Assembly (NCBI GenBank): GCA_028284485.1
Contig: JANQRQ010000051.1
Span: 1 to 64,000, forward strand
Direction: 5' to 3'
DNA from: Planctomycetaceae bacterium
Lineage (GTDB): Bacteria > Planctomycetota > Planctomycetia > Planctomycetales > Planctomycetaceae
DNA length: 64,000 nucleotides
The notes beneath the pieces were generated by a model, which saw nothing but the letters and a program-made list of their open reading frames with translations, did no database searches and was not told the origin of the DNA. The position numbers were made by a program, and so were the translations under genes. This document shows positions 19,602-27,268 of the stretch, piece after piece. Position 1 is the stretch's first letter. Every line of letters begins with the position of its first letter.

Positions 19602-20594
19602 CTACTCATTGCTTGTACTTTTCAAATCGACCAGTCGTTCTGTCAGTGGGCCAATAACGTTGCGATAGTCGTCGACTAAACCAAATTGGCAGTGTCGAAA
19701 AATGGGTGCCTCGGCGTCGGTATTGATGGCGGCCACAACTTTCGCGTCGGCAATTCCCATGAGGTGCTGACTTGCGCCAGAGATTCCGACTGCGAGATAC
19801 AATTCCGGTGCAACTTTCTTTCCCGTTTGCCCAACTTGTAATCCGGGTGCGACCCAACCGGAGTCACAGGCGGCACGAGACGCGCCCAATTCTGCGCCGA
19901 TGACGGCTGCAAGTTTCCGAAGTTCATCGAATGGCTCTGGGCCGCCCAACCCACGTCCACCTGATACGATCGCTTGGGCATCTTCCAATCGGACTCCTGC
20001 CGCCGATTCATGCTGTCGCTGGACGATCTGGGTGGCCTGGAAATTTGCGTTCCCGGAACCATCCAAGTCAAAATGCTCGGTTTCGACCGGAGCAGCGTTG
20101 GGTCGCTCCGGCTCGGGAGAAAATGCACGCGCACGGAGCCAGATAACAACCGGCTCAACGTTTGCTTGAACAACCGCGGTCGCTTTGCCTCCGTACACGC
20201 TACGGTGGACGCGAATGCGGTCTCCATCAGCATCGATCTGCTGAGCATCACCGATCGAGCTACCACCTAAGCGATAGCCCAATCGTGGCGCGAGTTCCTG
20301 GCTATATGTATCCTGTCCGAGCAGAACGACTCGTGGCTCGAGTGCTGCACACGCGGCATCGAGCATGGCCAAGCAAGACTCGGGTTGATAATCCAAGTCG
20401 TCGTGGCTCTGCACGGAGACGACCCGGTCGGAATGTGATGCAGCGTATTGCTGAATCACATCGGACGACGAACATGTGACGGCGACATGTCTAAGTCCGA
20501 GTTGTTTTGCAACGCGATCTGCTTCTCCGAGGAGCCCTTCGACAGCCCGATCAAAGTCGACACCAGGGAGAAGGCAGCTTATGACATTTGGCAA
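19602..20594 (-). CDS. etfA: Electron transfer flavoprotein subunit alpha
   Basis: The 330-residue protein has the EtfA N-terminal nucleotide-binding-like domain and the diagnostic C-terminal FAD domain: GRGLGGPEPF (about 216), GASRAACDSGWV, QVGQTGKKVAPELY, AVGISGASQHL and AINTDAEAPIF. With EtfB it forms the soluble FAD/AMP heterodimer that accepts electrons from ACADs. It lies 20 bp after etfB and precedes the membrane Fe-S oxidoreductase, its probable electron acceptor. Length and motifs are normal; nothing suggests a bifurcating variant, though that would need modelling to exclude. Confidence 0.95.
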   Translation of the reverse strand: MPNVISCLLPGVDFDRAVEGLLGEADRVAKQLGLRHVAVTCSSSDVIQQYAASHSDRVVSVQSHDDLDYQPESCLAMLDAACAALEPRVVLLGQDTYSQELAPRLGYRLGGSSIGDAQQIDADGDRIRVHRSVYGGKATAVVQANVEPVVIWLRARAFSPEPERPNAAPVETEHFDLDGSGNANFQATQIVQRQHESAAGVRLEDAQAIVSGGRGLGGPEPFDELRKLAAVIGAELGASRAACDSGWVAPGLQVGQTGKKVAPELYLAVGISGASQHLMGIADAKVVAAINTDAEAPIFRHCQFGLVDDYRNVIGPLTERLVDLKSTSNE

Positions 20595-20614
20595 GCTAGT
20601 TCTTCCTTACAGAT

Positions 20615-21418
20615 TCAAAGCGACTCGATGATCTTGAATACCCGTTCAGCAAAATCGTTAATCCGCTCGTCAGATGAGTCACCGGCGACGAACTCACAGG
20701 CCGCTGTTTTCTCCGGGGCGTTAAGTGAAATGACCTCTGTTGCAGATGCTGCAGCACGAACGCTTTGCTCGTCGAGCCCGATTTCCTCAAGTGACCAAGT
20801 CGTCAACGGCTTGCGGTGTGCCAACATAATGTCACGCGTTTTAGGGATCCTAGGGAGATTGGTATCGCTGTTGGTGATTGACGCGACGATCGGTAGCTGC
20901 GCCGTCAGTTGTTCGGAACCGAAATCGGTCTGTCGACGTAAGCGAACGCCCCCCTCGATTGGCTCAATTTGGTCGACAAAGGAAACGCTTGGCATTCCAA
21001 GCCGCTCAGCAAGCAGACCAGCCGTCTGACCTTCGCCCCAGTCGCCTGCTTCGCGGCCGAGAACGATCAGATCGAATTCGGGTAACTTCTCGATTGCTGC
21101 AGCGAGGACCATTGCCGCGCCAGAGGAACCATATTGAGAAATACCAGGATTCTCGACCAGGTAGGCGTGATCCACCTTCAGTGCCAATGCTTTTCGCAGG
21201 ACCTCTTCTGCCGGTTCTGGTCCGAAACAGAGTGCTGTGATCTCACCATCGCATCGGTCACGAAGTTGTAAGGCGGTTTCCAACGCGTTTTCGCAGAAAA
21301 TGTTGGTAACGAGATTCGCTGATCCTTGTTCGGCCTCGAGTTTTTCTGCATCAATCCGAAAATCTCGGATCGGAACCTCAGGGTCAAGAATTTGTTTTAA
21401 ACAAACGAGTAGATTCAT
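20615..21418 (-). CDS. etfB: Electron transfer flavoprotein subunit beta
   Basis: The 267-residue protein starts MNLLVCLKQILDPE and has the EtfB features VTNIFCENALETALQLRD and VLGREAGDWGEGQTAGLLAE (loop near AMP), with a C-terminal arm that wraps EtfA. It pairs with the EtfA encoded 20 bp downstream. The stop codon of the TetR gene is 12 bp upstream, so the regulator and the flavoprotein genes are probably one transcript. The arrangement places electron transfer at the head of the catabolic run. Confidence 0.95.
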   Translation of the reverse strand: MNLLVCLKQILDPEVPIRDFRIDAEKLEAEQGSANLVTNIFCENALETALQLRDRCDGEITALCFGPEPAEEVLRKALALKVDHAYLVENPGISQYGSSGAAMVLAAAIEKLPEFDLIVLGREAGDWGEGQTAGLLAERLGMPSVSFVDQIEPIEGGVRLRRQTDFGSEQLTAQLPIVASITNSDTNLPRIPKTRDIMLAHRKPLTTWSLEEIGLDEQSVRAAASATEVISLNAPEKTAACEFVAGDSSDERINDFAERVFKIIESL

Positions 21419-21430
21419 GAATCGAGGTAG

Positions 21431-22051
21431 CTATTGGTCCAAAAGGAGTCCCGCCAGGATAAACTCAGTCGTTTCAGCAGCGATTTGGTCCTTGGTGAGA
21501 CGCCCTTTGGGTTTATGCCAACGGGCAACTCCAAGAATTGTGGCGAACATGTTCAGGGCGGCAATTGTGATATCCAAATCACGTAGTCGGCCGGATTCCT
21601 TAAGTTGTCCGAGGGTATCGCGAACGAGATCCAAGTATTCGCGCTTGCGTGCCACGATAATTTGCTTTTGCGCGTTTGCCAGTTTGTTGACTTCCTCGGT
21701 AAGGATCGTGATTGCACCACCGGTCACAAATATGACATTCAAGTGGTGCAGTATGATTTGTCGTAGTCGCTCTTCCGGTTCCTGGATTTCTCGGCATGGC
21801 GCGACAATATCTCTTTCGACGCAGTCCATCGCAAAAGCCATGATTTTGTATAAGAGGTCGTCCTTGCCTTTCGTGTAGTAGTAGAGACCGGCTTTCGTCA
21901 GATTGACGGCTTGCGCGATGTCATTCATGCTTGTCGCATCGAACCCATTTCGAAAAATGAGGTCCGCTGCGGTCATTAAGACTTGAGCTGCTCGATCTTC
22001 GGCTGCCGACCGCGGCTCGTCGGGTTTGTCGAGCGTTGCCAAGCGTGCCAT
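21431..22051 (-). CDS. TetR/AcrR family transcriptional regulator of the acyl-CoA operons
   Basis: The 206-residue protein has an N-terminal TetR helix-turn-helix (TSMNDIAQAVNLTKAGLYYY, residues about 41-60) and a helical ligand domain ending GVARWHKPKGRLTKDQIAAE. The latter resembles the C-terminus of acyl-CoA-responsive regulators such as KstR2. It is the first gene of the minus-strand run with etfBA. A palindromic operator, 49 bp before its start, also faces the divergent histidine phosphatase gene. The same 16-bp site recurs before the acyl-CoA ligase at 46.1 kb. Autoregulated repression relieved by an acyl-CoA is inferred. Confidence 0.9.
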   Translation of the reverse strand: MARLATLDKPDEPRSAAEDRAAQVLMTAADLIFRNGFDATSMNDIAQAVNLTKAGLYYYTKGKDDLLYKIMAFAMDCVERDIVAPCREIQEPEERLRQIILHHLNVIFVTGGAITILTEEVNKLANAQKQIIVARKREYLDLVRDTLGQLKESGRLRDLDITIAALNMFATILGVARWHKPKGRLTKDQIAAETTEFILAGLLLDQ

Positions 22052-22099
22052 CGTGCTGTCCTTCGCAAATGTTTTATCGCATTGCGACGAGTTGTTTTT

Positions 22100-22115
22100 T
22101 ACCGACCGTACGGTA
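22100..22115. promoter_or_regulatory. Predicted TetR operator, copy 1
   Basis: TACCGACCGTACGGTA contains the perfect palindrome ACCGTACGGT plus an extra TACCG half site. It lies 49 bp before the TetR start and about 120 bp before the divergent histidine phosphatase start, so it can control both runs. The identical 16 bases (reverse strand) occur at 46101-46116. The shape resembles, from memory, the site of the Thermus TetR repressor PfmR of fatty-acid and aromatic degradation genes. Confidence 0.75.
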
Positions 22116-22233
22116 GAATACCAACTGAATTTTCCGGGGTCAATCAGTGGCGAGCACGGTGAATTTCAACTGCGTCGCTGCTTGCACAATCTTTATGTGG
22201 TCGTCGCCACGAATTCGCAAAGTATGACATTTG

Positions 22234-22947
22234 ATGAGTAGCATTGTGTTTGTGCGACACGCGCAAGCGTCGCTTTTTGCTGCCGATTATGACCAACTTT
22301 CCGAGCTTGGGTGCCGCCAGGCAGTTCGGCTCCGCGAATATTTCAGATGCCGTGGAGTTGCGTTCGACGAATGGTATGTCGGCCCGAGAAAACGTCACAT
22401 GCAAACCGCGGAGCTCGTGACCGACAATTCTGAACGAACTGGCGCCGAGCAGATTCTTGAAATCTCCGAATTGGATGAGCATCAGGTTGACCGACTCGCG
22501 ACGGAACATATGGCGCAAATCCTCGAAGAGTTCCCCGAGATTCGACCTTTGGAAGAGGCCTTTCGATCTGCGCAGGATGGTATCGAGCGGCAACAGTCGT
22601 TCGCGAGATTATTCGAAGCCGTTGCAAGATTGTGGGTGACTGATCGCTGCCTGCATTTTGGAATCGAATCGTGGGACGAATTCTCCGCACGAATTAACGG
22701 GGGAATTGGTAGAATCTTAGATCGAGGTGGGCGTGGCCGAAACGTTATCGTGTTTACATCGGCAGGGGCCATCGTTGCCGCCATGCAGCGGGCATTGAAT
22801 TGCTCAAGTGAAACTGCTTTAGGGCTCGGCTGGCGAATCTGGAATTGTTCATTGACCCAGTTCGTATTTTCGGGAGATCGATTTTCGCTGGACCAATTCA
22901 ATACTGTTCCGCATCTTAATGAGCGGAGCGAATGGACGTATCGGTAA
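22234..22947 (+). CDS. Histidine phosphatase family protein
   Basis: The ATG at 22234 is used rather than the TTG just before it. The 237-residue protein begins SSIVFVRHAQASL, the RHxQ/E phosphohistidine motif of the phosphoglycerate-mutase-like superfamily. An ASL...DYDQLSELG loop and WYVGPRKRHMQTAELV follow. The second catalytic His region, usually SHGG, reads FTSAGAIVA, as in a subgroup with TSGG. It should be a phosphatase acting on a small phospho-compound. It is the first plus-strand gene divergent from TetR and precedes the ACAD/kinase pair by 115 bp, which raises the idea that it removes phosphate from a phospho-acyl intermediate. Confidence 0.8.
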   Translation: MSSIVFVRHAQASLFAADYDQLSELGCRQAVRLREYFRCRGVAFDEWYVGPRKRHMQTAELVTDNSERTGAEQILEISELDEHQVDRLATEHMAQILEEFPEIRPLEEAFRSAQDGIERQQSFARLFEAVARLWVTDRCLHFGIESWDEFSARINGGIGRILDRGGRGRNVIVFTSAGAIVAAMQRALNCSSETALGLGWRIWNCSLTQFVFSGDRFSLDQFNTVPHLNERSEWTYR

Positions 22948-23062
22948 GACCTATTCGAAATCGATTGAAATTACGTGACGCACATGATGGCACGACGGTC
23001 GGAACCGATCAGCTTGTGCATATGTCGGTAATGAGAGCCAGGATTTAGACAGCGGAGGCTCA

Positions 23063-24271
23063 ATGGATTTTTCAATTCCTGATGCAACACAAGCATTGCT
23101 TGACCGATTTCGGGCTTTTATCGACGAAGAGATGAAACCGCTGGAAGAGCAGACGGTTGGAAAGTCATTCAGTGAGGTTCTGCCGCTTCTCGAAGAAAAG
23201 CGATCGAAAACGAAGGAACTCGGGTTGTGGCTTCCTCAGATTCCTAAGCAATTTGGCGGAGTCGGCTTAGGGTTCATGGAATATGCCCTGGCCTGTGAGC
23301 AGTTGGCTCGTAGTCCCTATGGGAACTTCGTGTTTAACGCACAGGCGCCTGATGCCGGGAATATGGAAATCCTCATGGAGTTCGGCACGGACGAGCAGAA
23401 AGAACGCTGGTTGCAGCCTTTACTGGATGGTCGGATTCGAAGTTGTTTTTCCATGACCGAACCGAACCGCCCTGGGTCGAACCCGGTATGGATGGAGACA
23501 ACGGCGACGCTCGACGGAGACGAATATGTCATTAACGGCCATAAGTGGTTTACATCGGCGGCTGACGGCGCTGCGTTCGCCGTTGTTATGGTTGTGACGG
23601 ACCCTGAAGCGCCGCCGCACAAGCGCGCGAGCCAGATCATCGTTCCGACAGACAATCCAGGGTTCAATCTAATACGAAATATCTCCTGCATGGGACATGC
23701 CGGCGAAGGATGGGGAAGCCATTCTGAAATTCGCTACGAAAACTGCCGCGTCCCGGCCAAGAATTTATTAGGAGAAGAAGGAGCGGGGTTCGCGATTGCC
23801 CAGTCACGATTGGGGCCTGGGCGGATTCACCACTGCATGCGGTGGATAGGGATCTCCGAGCGGTGTTTCGAAATGATGTGTCAGCGCGCGGCGACTCGCG
23901 AGCTGTCTCCGGAAGAACCGCTGGCGTCACGCCAAACCGTTCAGAATTGGATTGCAGAATGCCGTGCCGAGATTGACGCAGCGCGTTTAATGGTCCTGCA
24001 TGCCGGCTGGAAGGTCGACAAAGTCGGGGCAAAGCACGCGCGTGTTGAGATTTCATCAATCAAGTTTTTTGTCGCTGAAGTCATGATGAAGGTCATCGAC
24101 AGAGCAATCCAGGTGCACGGAGCGCTGGGGATTACAGACGATACGGTTCTCGCGACATATTACCGGCATGAGCGTGCGGCACGAATCTACGACGGGCCGG
24201 ATGAAGTTCATCGCAATGTAGTCGCCAGACAGGTGTTGAAGGGCTATGGATACACACCCAAGGCTCGCTGA
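23063..24271 (+). CDS. Acyl-CoA dehydrogenase of the ACAD10/11 (LvaC) type
   Basis: The 402-residue ACAD carries motifs of the ACAD10/11-like branch: LGPGRIHHCMRWIG (about residues 253-266), CFSMTEPNRPGSNP in the middle domain and a C-terminal RIYDGPDEVHRNVVARQ. GCGGAGG lies before the ATG at a good distance. In that branch the enzyme works with an acyl-CoA kinase to process 4-hydroxyacyl-CoAs through a phosphorylated intermediate. Here the kinase gene follows with a 26-bp overlap. The mammalian counterparts are fused and the Pseudomonas putida lva counterparts are adjacent. The substrate is inferred; an ordinary ACAD role is the alternative. Confidence 0.9.
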   Translation: MDFSIPDATQALLDRFRAFIDEEMKPLEEQTVGKSFSEVLPLLEEKRSKTKELGLWLPQIPKQFGGVGLGFMEYALACEQLARSPYGNFVFNAQAPDAGNMEILMEFGTDEQKERWLQPLLDGRIRSCFSMTEPNRPGSNPVWMETTATLDGDEYVINGHKWFTSAADGAAFAVVMVVTDPEAPPHKRASQIIVPTDNPGFNLIRNISCMGHAGEGWGSHSEIRYENCRVPAKNLLGEEGAGFAIAQSRLGPGRIHHCMRWIGISERCFEMMCQRAATRELSPEEPLASRQTVQNWIAECRAEIDAARLMVLHAGWKVDKVGAKHARVEISSIKFFVAEVMMKVIDRAIQVHGALGITDDTVLATYYRHERAARIYDGPDEVHRNVVARQVLKGYGYTPKAR

Positions 24272-25331
24272 CCAGGCCGGGCCCATACGCCAGGGTGAAG
24301 AGCTGGATCAGTCGCGATTAGCAGACTATTTGAAGAGCCATCTTCCAGAGGCAACTGGGGAGCTCTGTATTGAACAATTTCGTGCCGGTCATTCGAATTT
24401 GACCTATTTGTTGCGCTTGGGCGAACGAGAGTTGGTCTTACGGCGGCCGCCATTCGGGAATCCGGTGAAGTCGGCGCACGATATGGGTCGTGAATACCGC
24501 GTGCTATCGCAATTGTGGAAGGTTTACCCGCCCGCCCCACGCCCGTTTCTTTATTGCGACGATGCAGACGTTCTTGGTGACGAATTTTACGTCATGGAGC
24601 GGCGCTTCGGAGTCGTACTTCGCGACGGCGCGCCACCGCCGGAGCTTCAGGCGAATCCACAGATGGTCCGACAACTCTCTGAAGCGGTTGTCGATAATCT
24701 GGTGCAATTGCACTCGCTCGATTTTCGTGCCGCAGGATTAGCAGATCTGGGCCGGCCTGAAGGTTACATCGGCCGCCAAGTCTCGGGTTGGAGGAAACGG
24801 TACGAAAATGCTCGAACCGATGACCACGCGGACATGGATTTTCTTGGGCGATGGTTGGACGAGAGTCAACCGGGAGATGGACCTGCTGCGCTGATCCATA
24901 ATGACTACAAGTATGACAACATTATGCTCGGCTCGGACGATCTCACAAAAATTGTTGCTGTGTTGGACTGGGAAATGGCAACATTGGGCGATCCGTTGAT
25001 GGACTTGGGGATGGCGCTTGCCTATTGGGTTCAGGAAGACGACGCGCCGACTCAACAGCAGTCGGCGTTCGGCCCGACGATGTTGCCTGGAAGTTTGACA
25101 AGGAAGGAAGTCGTTAATCGATACGCCGAGCAGGCGGGTATCGAAGTTCCCGATATGCTGTTCTATTATTGCTTTGGTCTCTATAAGCTTGCGGTGATTA
25201 TTCAACAAATCTATGCACGATTCGTGCGGGGTAAAACAAACGATCCTCGTTTTGCGGGGATGGATACCCGCGTTAAAGCGCTCGGAAATGCCGGTGTCGC
25301 CGCAATCGATGCCGGTGATCTGTTCGCGTAA
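24246..25331 (+). CDS. Phosphotransferase family (APH-fold) kinase, LvaA / ACAD10-11 kinase-like
   Basis: The 361-residue aminoglycoside-phosphotransferase-fold protein starts with a GHSNLTYLLRL nucleotide loop and ELVLRRPPFG. It shows the catalytic loop LIHNDYKYDNIML (about residues 217-229) and the metal-binding VLDWEMATLGDPLMDLG (about 240-256). RRPPxG and ATLGDPLMDLG are hallmarks of the ACAD10/11-type kinases that phosphorylate 4-hydroxyacyl-CoAs. Its start overlaps the ACAD gene by 26 bp, so both are made together. An SDR follows 69 bp later, as in the lva layout. Activity is inferred from these relatives. Confidence 0.88.
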   Translation: MDTHPRLADQAGPIRQGEELDQSRLADYLKSHLPEATGELCIEQFRAGHSNLTYLLRLGERELVLRRPPFGNPVKSAHDMGREYRVLSQLWKVYPPAPRPFLYCDDADVLGDEFYVMERRFGVVLRDGAPPPELQANPQMVRQLSEAVVDNLVQLHSLDFRAAGLADLGRPEGYIGRQVSGWRKRYENARTDDHADMDFLGRWLDESQPGDGPAALIHNDYKYDNIMLGSDDLTKIVAVLDWEMATLGDPLMDLGMALAYWVQEDDAPTQQQSAFGPTMLPGSLTRKEVVNRYAEQAGIEVPDMLFYYCFGLYKLAVIIQQIYARFVRGKTNDPRFAGMDTRVKALGNAGVAAIDAGDLFA

Positions 25332-25400
25332 TCGACCACGTGAAGAATCATACCGACGAAACGTCCGATCAGCAGTCCGATTGTTTCAGAATTGGTGACC

Positions 25401-26249
25401 ATGAAAAAACTCGATGGTAAAGTTGCCGTGATTACTGGTGCTGGACGTGGCATTGGTCGGGAACATGCGCTGTTGTTTGCAAAAGAAGGCGCCAAAGTTG
25501 TTGTGAATGACCCCGGTTGCGAAGCCGATGGAAGTAGTAGCAGCTCGATTGCTCAGCAGGTCGTTGACGAGATTAAGGCCCAAGGTGGGACGGCGATTCC
25601 AAACATGGATGCAGTCGGAACTTCCGCAGCCGCGGAGAATGTTATTCAATCGGCGCTGGAAGCATTCGGGAGGATCGATGTTCTGGTGAACAATGCCGGC
25701 ATTCTTCGCGATCGGACGATTCTAAAGATGACCGACGAGGAATGGGACGACGTTATTCGCGTCCATCTCACGGGAACGTTCACTTGCGTTCGAGCCGCCG
25801 CCCGCGTCATGCGTGACCAAGGGGAAGGCGGGCGAATCATTAATACCTCGTCGACATCTGGATTGCTCGGGAATTTTGGGCAGGCCAACTATGGAGCGGC
25901 AAAAGCCGGTATTCATGCGCTAACTCGGATTGCCGCATGGGAATTGGCCAAGTTTCAGATTACCGTCAACGCGATTGCTCCGTGGGCGGCGACGCGGATG
26001 CTCGAAACCATTCCCGGTACGGATATGGACCTGATGAACGCGGCACTCGATCCCAAAAGAGTCGCGCCTCTCGTCGCATTCTTGGCTTCCGATGCGGCGG
26101 CAAATGTCAGTGGAATGACGTTCGGCATTGAAGGCAATGACCTTTTCACCTATCGCATGATGACGAGCCATGGGACCCACCGGTTTCAGCAAAGCGAATG
26201 GACTATCGATGCGATTGGCGAATCGCTGCAGCAGATCGTGCATTGGTGA
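25401..26249 (+). CDS. SDR family oxidoreductase (3-hydroxyacyl-CoA dehydrogenase-like)
   Basis: The ATG at 25401 (MKKLDGKVAVITGAGRGIGR) is preferred over upstream TTG/GTG codons. The 282 residues show TGAGRGIG for cofactor, VVNDPGC after beta2 (Asp, NAD-type), NNAGILRD and catalytic NYGAAKAG with upstream SSTSG. The NNAGILRDRT motif and the long DPGC...S insertion resemble the dehydrogenase part of peroxisomal multifunctional enzyme 2 and related (R)-3-hydroxyacyl-CoA dehydrogenases. It ends the plus-strand run after the kinase and could oxidise the product formed by the ACAD/kinase pair. A lva-type reductase role is equally possible. Confidence 0.9.
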   Translation: MKKLDGKVAVITGAGRGIGREHALLFAKEGAKVVVNDPGCEADGSSSSSIAQQVVDEIKAQGGTAIPNMDAVGTSAAAENVIQSALEAFGRIDVLVNNAGILRDRTILKMTDEEWDDVIRVHLTGTFTCVRAAARVMRDQGEGGRIINTSSTSGLLGNFGQANYGAAKAGIHALTRIAAWELAKFQITVNAIAPWAATRMLETIPGTDMDLMNAALDPKRVAPLVAFLASDAAANVSGMTFGIEGNDLFTYRMMTSHGTHRFQQSEWTIDAIGESLQQIVHW

Positions 26250-26367
26250 TGCTTCGGACATCGAGCATGATTCGATGAAGGGATGACCTGTTCCGAGTCA
26301 TTTTGACACAGCGCCAGTGCGACTTAATAGGACATAACGAGGCGCTGAGTTGCTCGCGGTAGAACCG

Positions 26368-27243
26368 TTAGCTTCTTTGTTGCAGGGCCATCCGCAGTTG
26401 TCCGGCGTTTGGGATCGCATTCGGGCCTCCCCAACCGGACGGCGCAAACTCGTCGGTCTGTCGGCTCAATTGTCTGATATAGGCCTGCCACATGAACGAC
26501 CAGCGAGTGTCTTGCGTGTAAACCTTTTGGGCCTGACGAGCGGCATCGTCGGGAACGATTGTGAGTGGCTGGCCCGTTGCCAGCGCCCGCAAATTGATTT
26601 CGCACGAACGCTCAAGATCGATGAAGTCCGTGACGGCCTGCTCAATGCTTTCCGCGCAGGTCAGCAGTCCATGGTTGACCAGAATCGCTGCTCGCTTGTC
26701 AGCTAATGCATCGACGATGCCGGTTGCAAGTGCCGGGTCAATCACTACGCCTTCGTACTCGTCGTAAACGACGTGGTCCTCGAAGAATGAGCAAGTCACT
26801 TGGTCGAGCATCTGCAATTCGGCGCCTAATGCACTGAAGGCCGTACCGGACGGTGAATGTGAATGAACGGCACAATTGACATCGGGCCTTGCTTGATGGA
26901 TCGCAGAATGAATACAGAAGCCCGCATAATTGATCAGCGGCCAGCCGTCGACGATTTCTCCCTGTTCGTTGACCAATGCCAACTGGTCCGCGCGGACTTC
27001 GTCAAATAGTAGCCCAAATGGATTCACCCAAAAATAATTCGGTGCGCCGGGGACGCGAAGACTAATATGGCCGGCAACGCCCTCGTCCAGGCCGCGCATG
27101 GCCAGCATGCGATAGGCGGCAGCGAGCTTAAACTTCAATTCGCGTGCCTCTGGAGTGTCCGCCAGTTCGATCGCCCGGCGGTTTTCCTCCGAAGGTGCCG
27201 CTAATGCGCGGCCACGAATCCGTGTCGGATCGACTTGTGGCAT
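26368..27243 (-). CDS. Class II aldolase/adducin family protein
   Basis: The 291-residue protein has the class II aldolase fold: GHISLRVPGAPNYFWVNPFG, VHSHSPSGTAFSAL (zinc histidines, about residues 122-135) and ILVNHGLLTCAES (third His). An FIDLERSCEINLRAL helix follows. The usual family members cleave or decarboxylate hydroxy-carbonyl compounds such as phospho-sugars. In catabolic islands rich in ACADs, proteins of this type are common and their reaction is not well defined. It is 25 bp after the FadJ-type gene on the minus strand and is probably co-transcribed with it. Confidence 0.88.
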   Translation of the reverse strand: MPQVDPTRIRGRALAAPSEENRRAIELADTPEARELKFKLAAAYRMLAMRGLDEGVAGHISLRVPGAPNYFWVNPFGLLFDEVRADQLALVNEQGEIVDGWPLINYAGFCIHSAIHQARPDVNCAVHSHSPSGTAFSALGAELQMLDQVTCSFFEDHVVYDEYEGVVIDPALATGIVDALADKRAAILVNHGLLTCAESIEQAVTDFIDLERSCEINLRALATGQPLTIVPDDAARQAQKVYTQDTRWSFMWQAYIRQLSRQTDEFAPSGWGGPNAIPNAGQLRMALQQRS

Positions 27244-27268
27244 CGCTTCGCTCCCTTTTTAGTATCAT

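Noticed and set aside
22990-23003. GGTCGGAACCGATC-like inverted repeat before the ACAD at 23.1 kb, considered as a fourth TetR site
   Set aside because: It lacks the TACCGACCG core shared by the other three sites.
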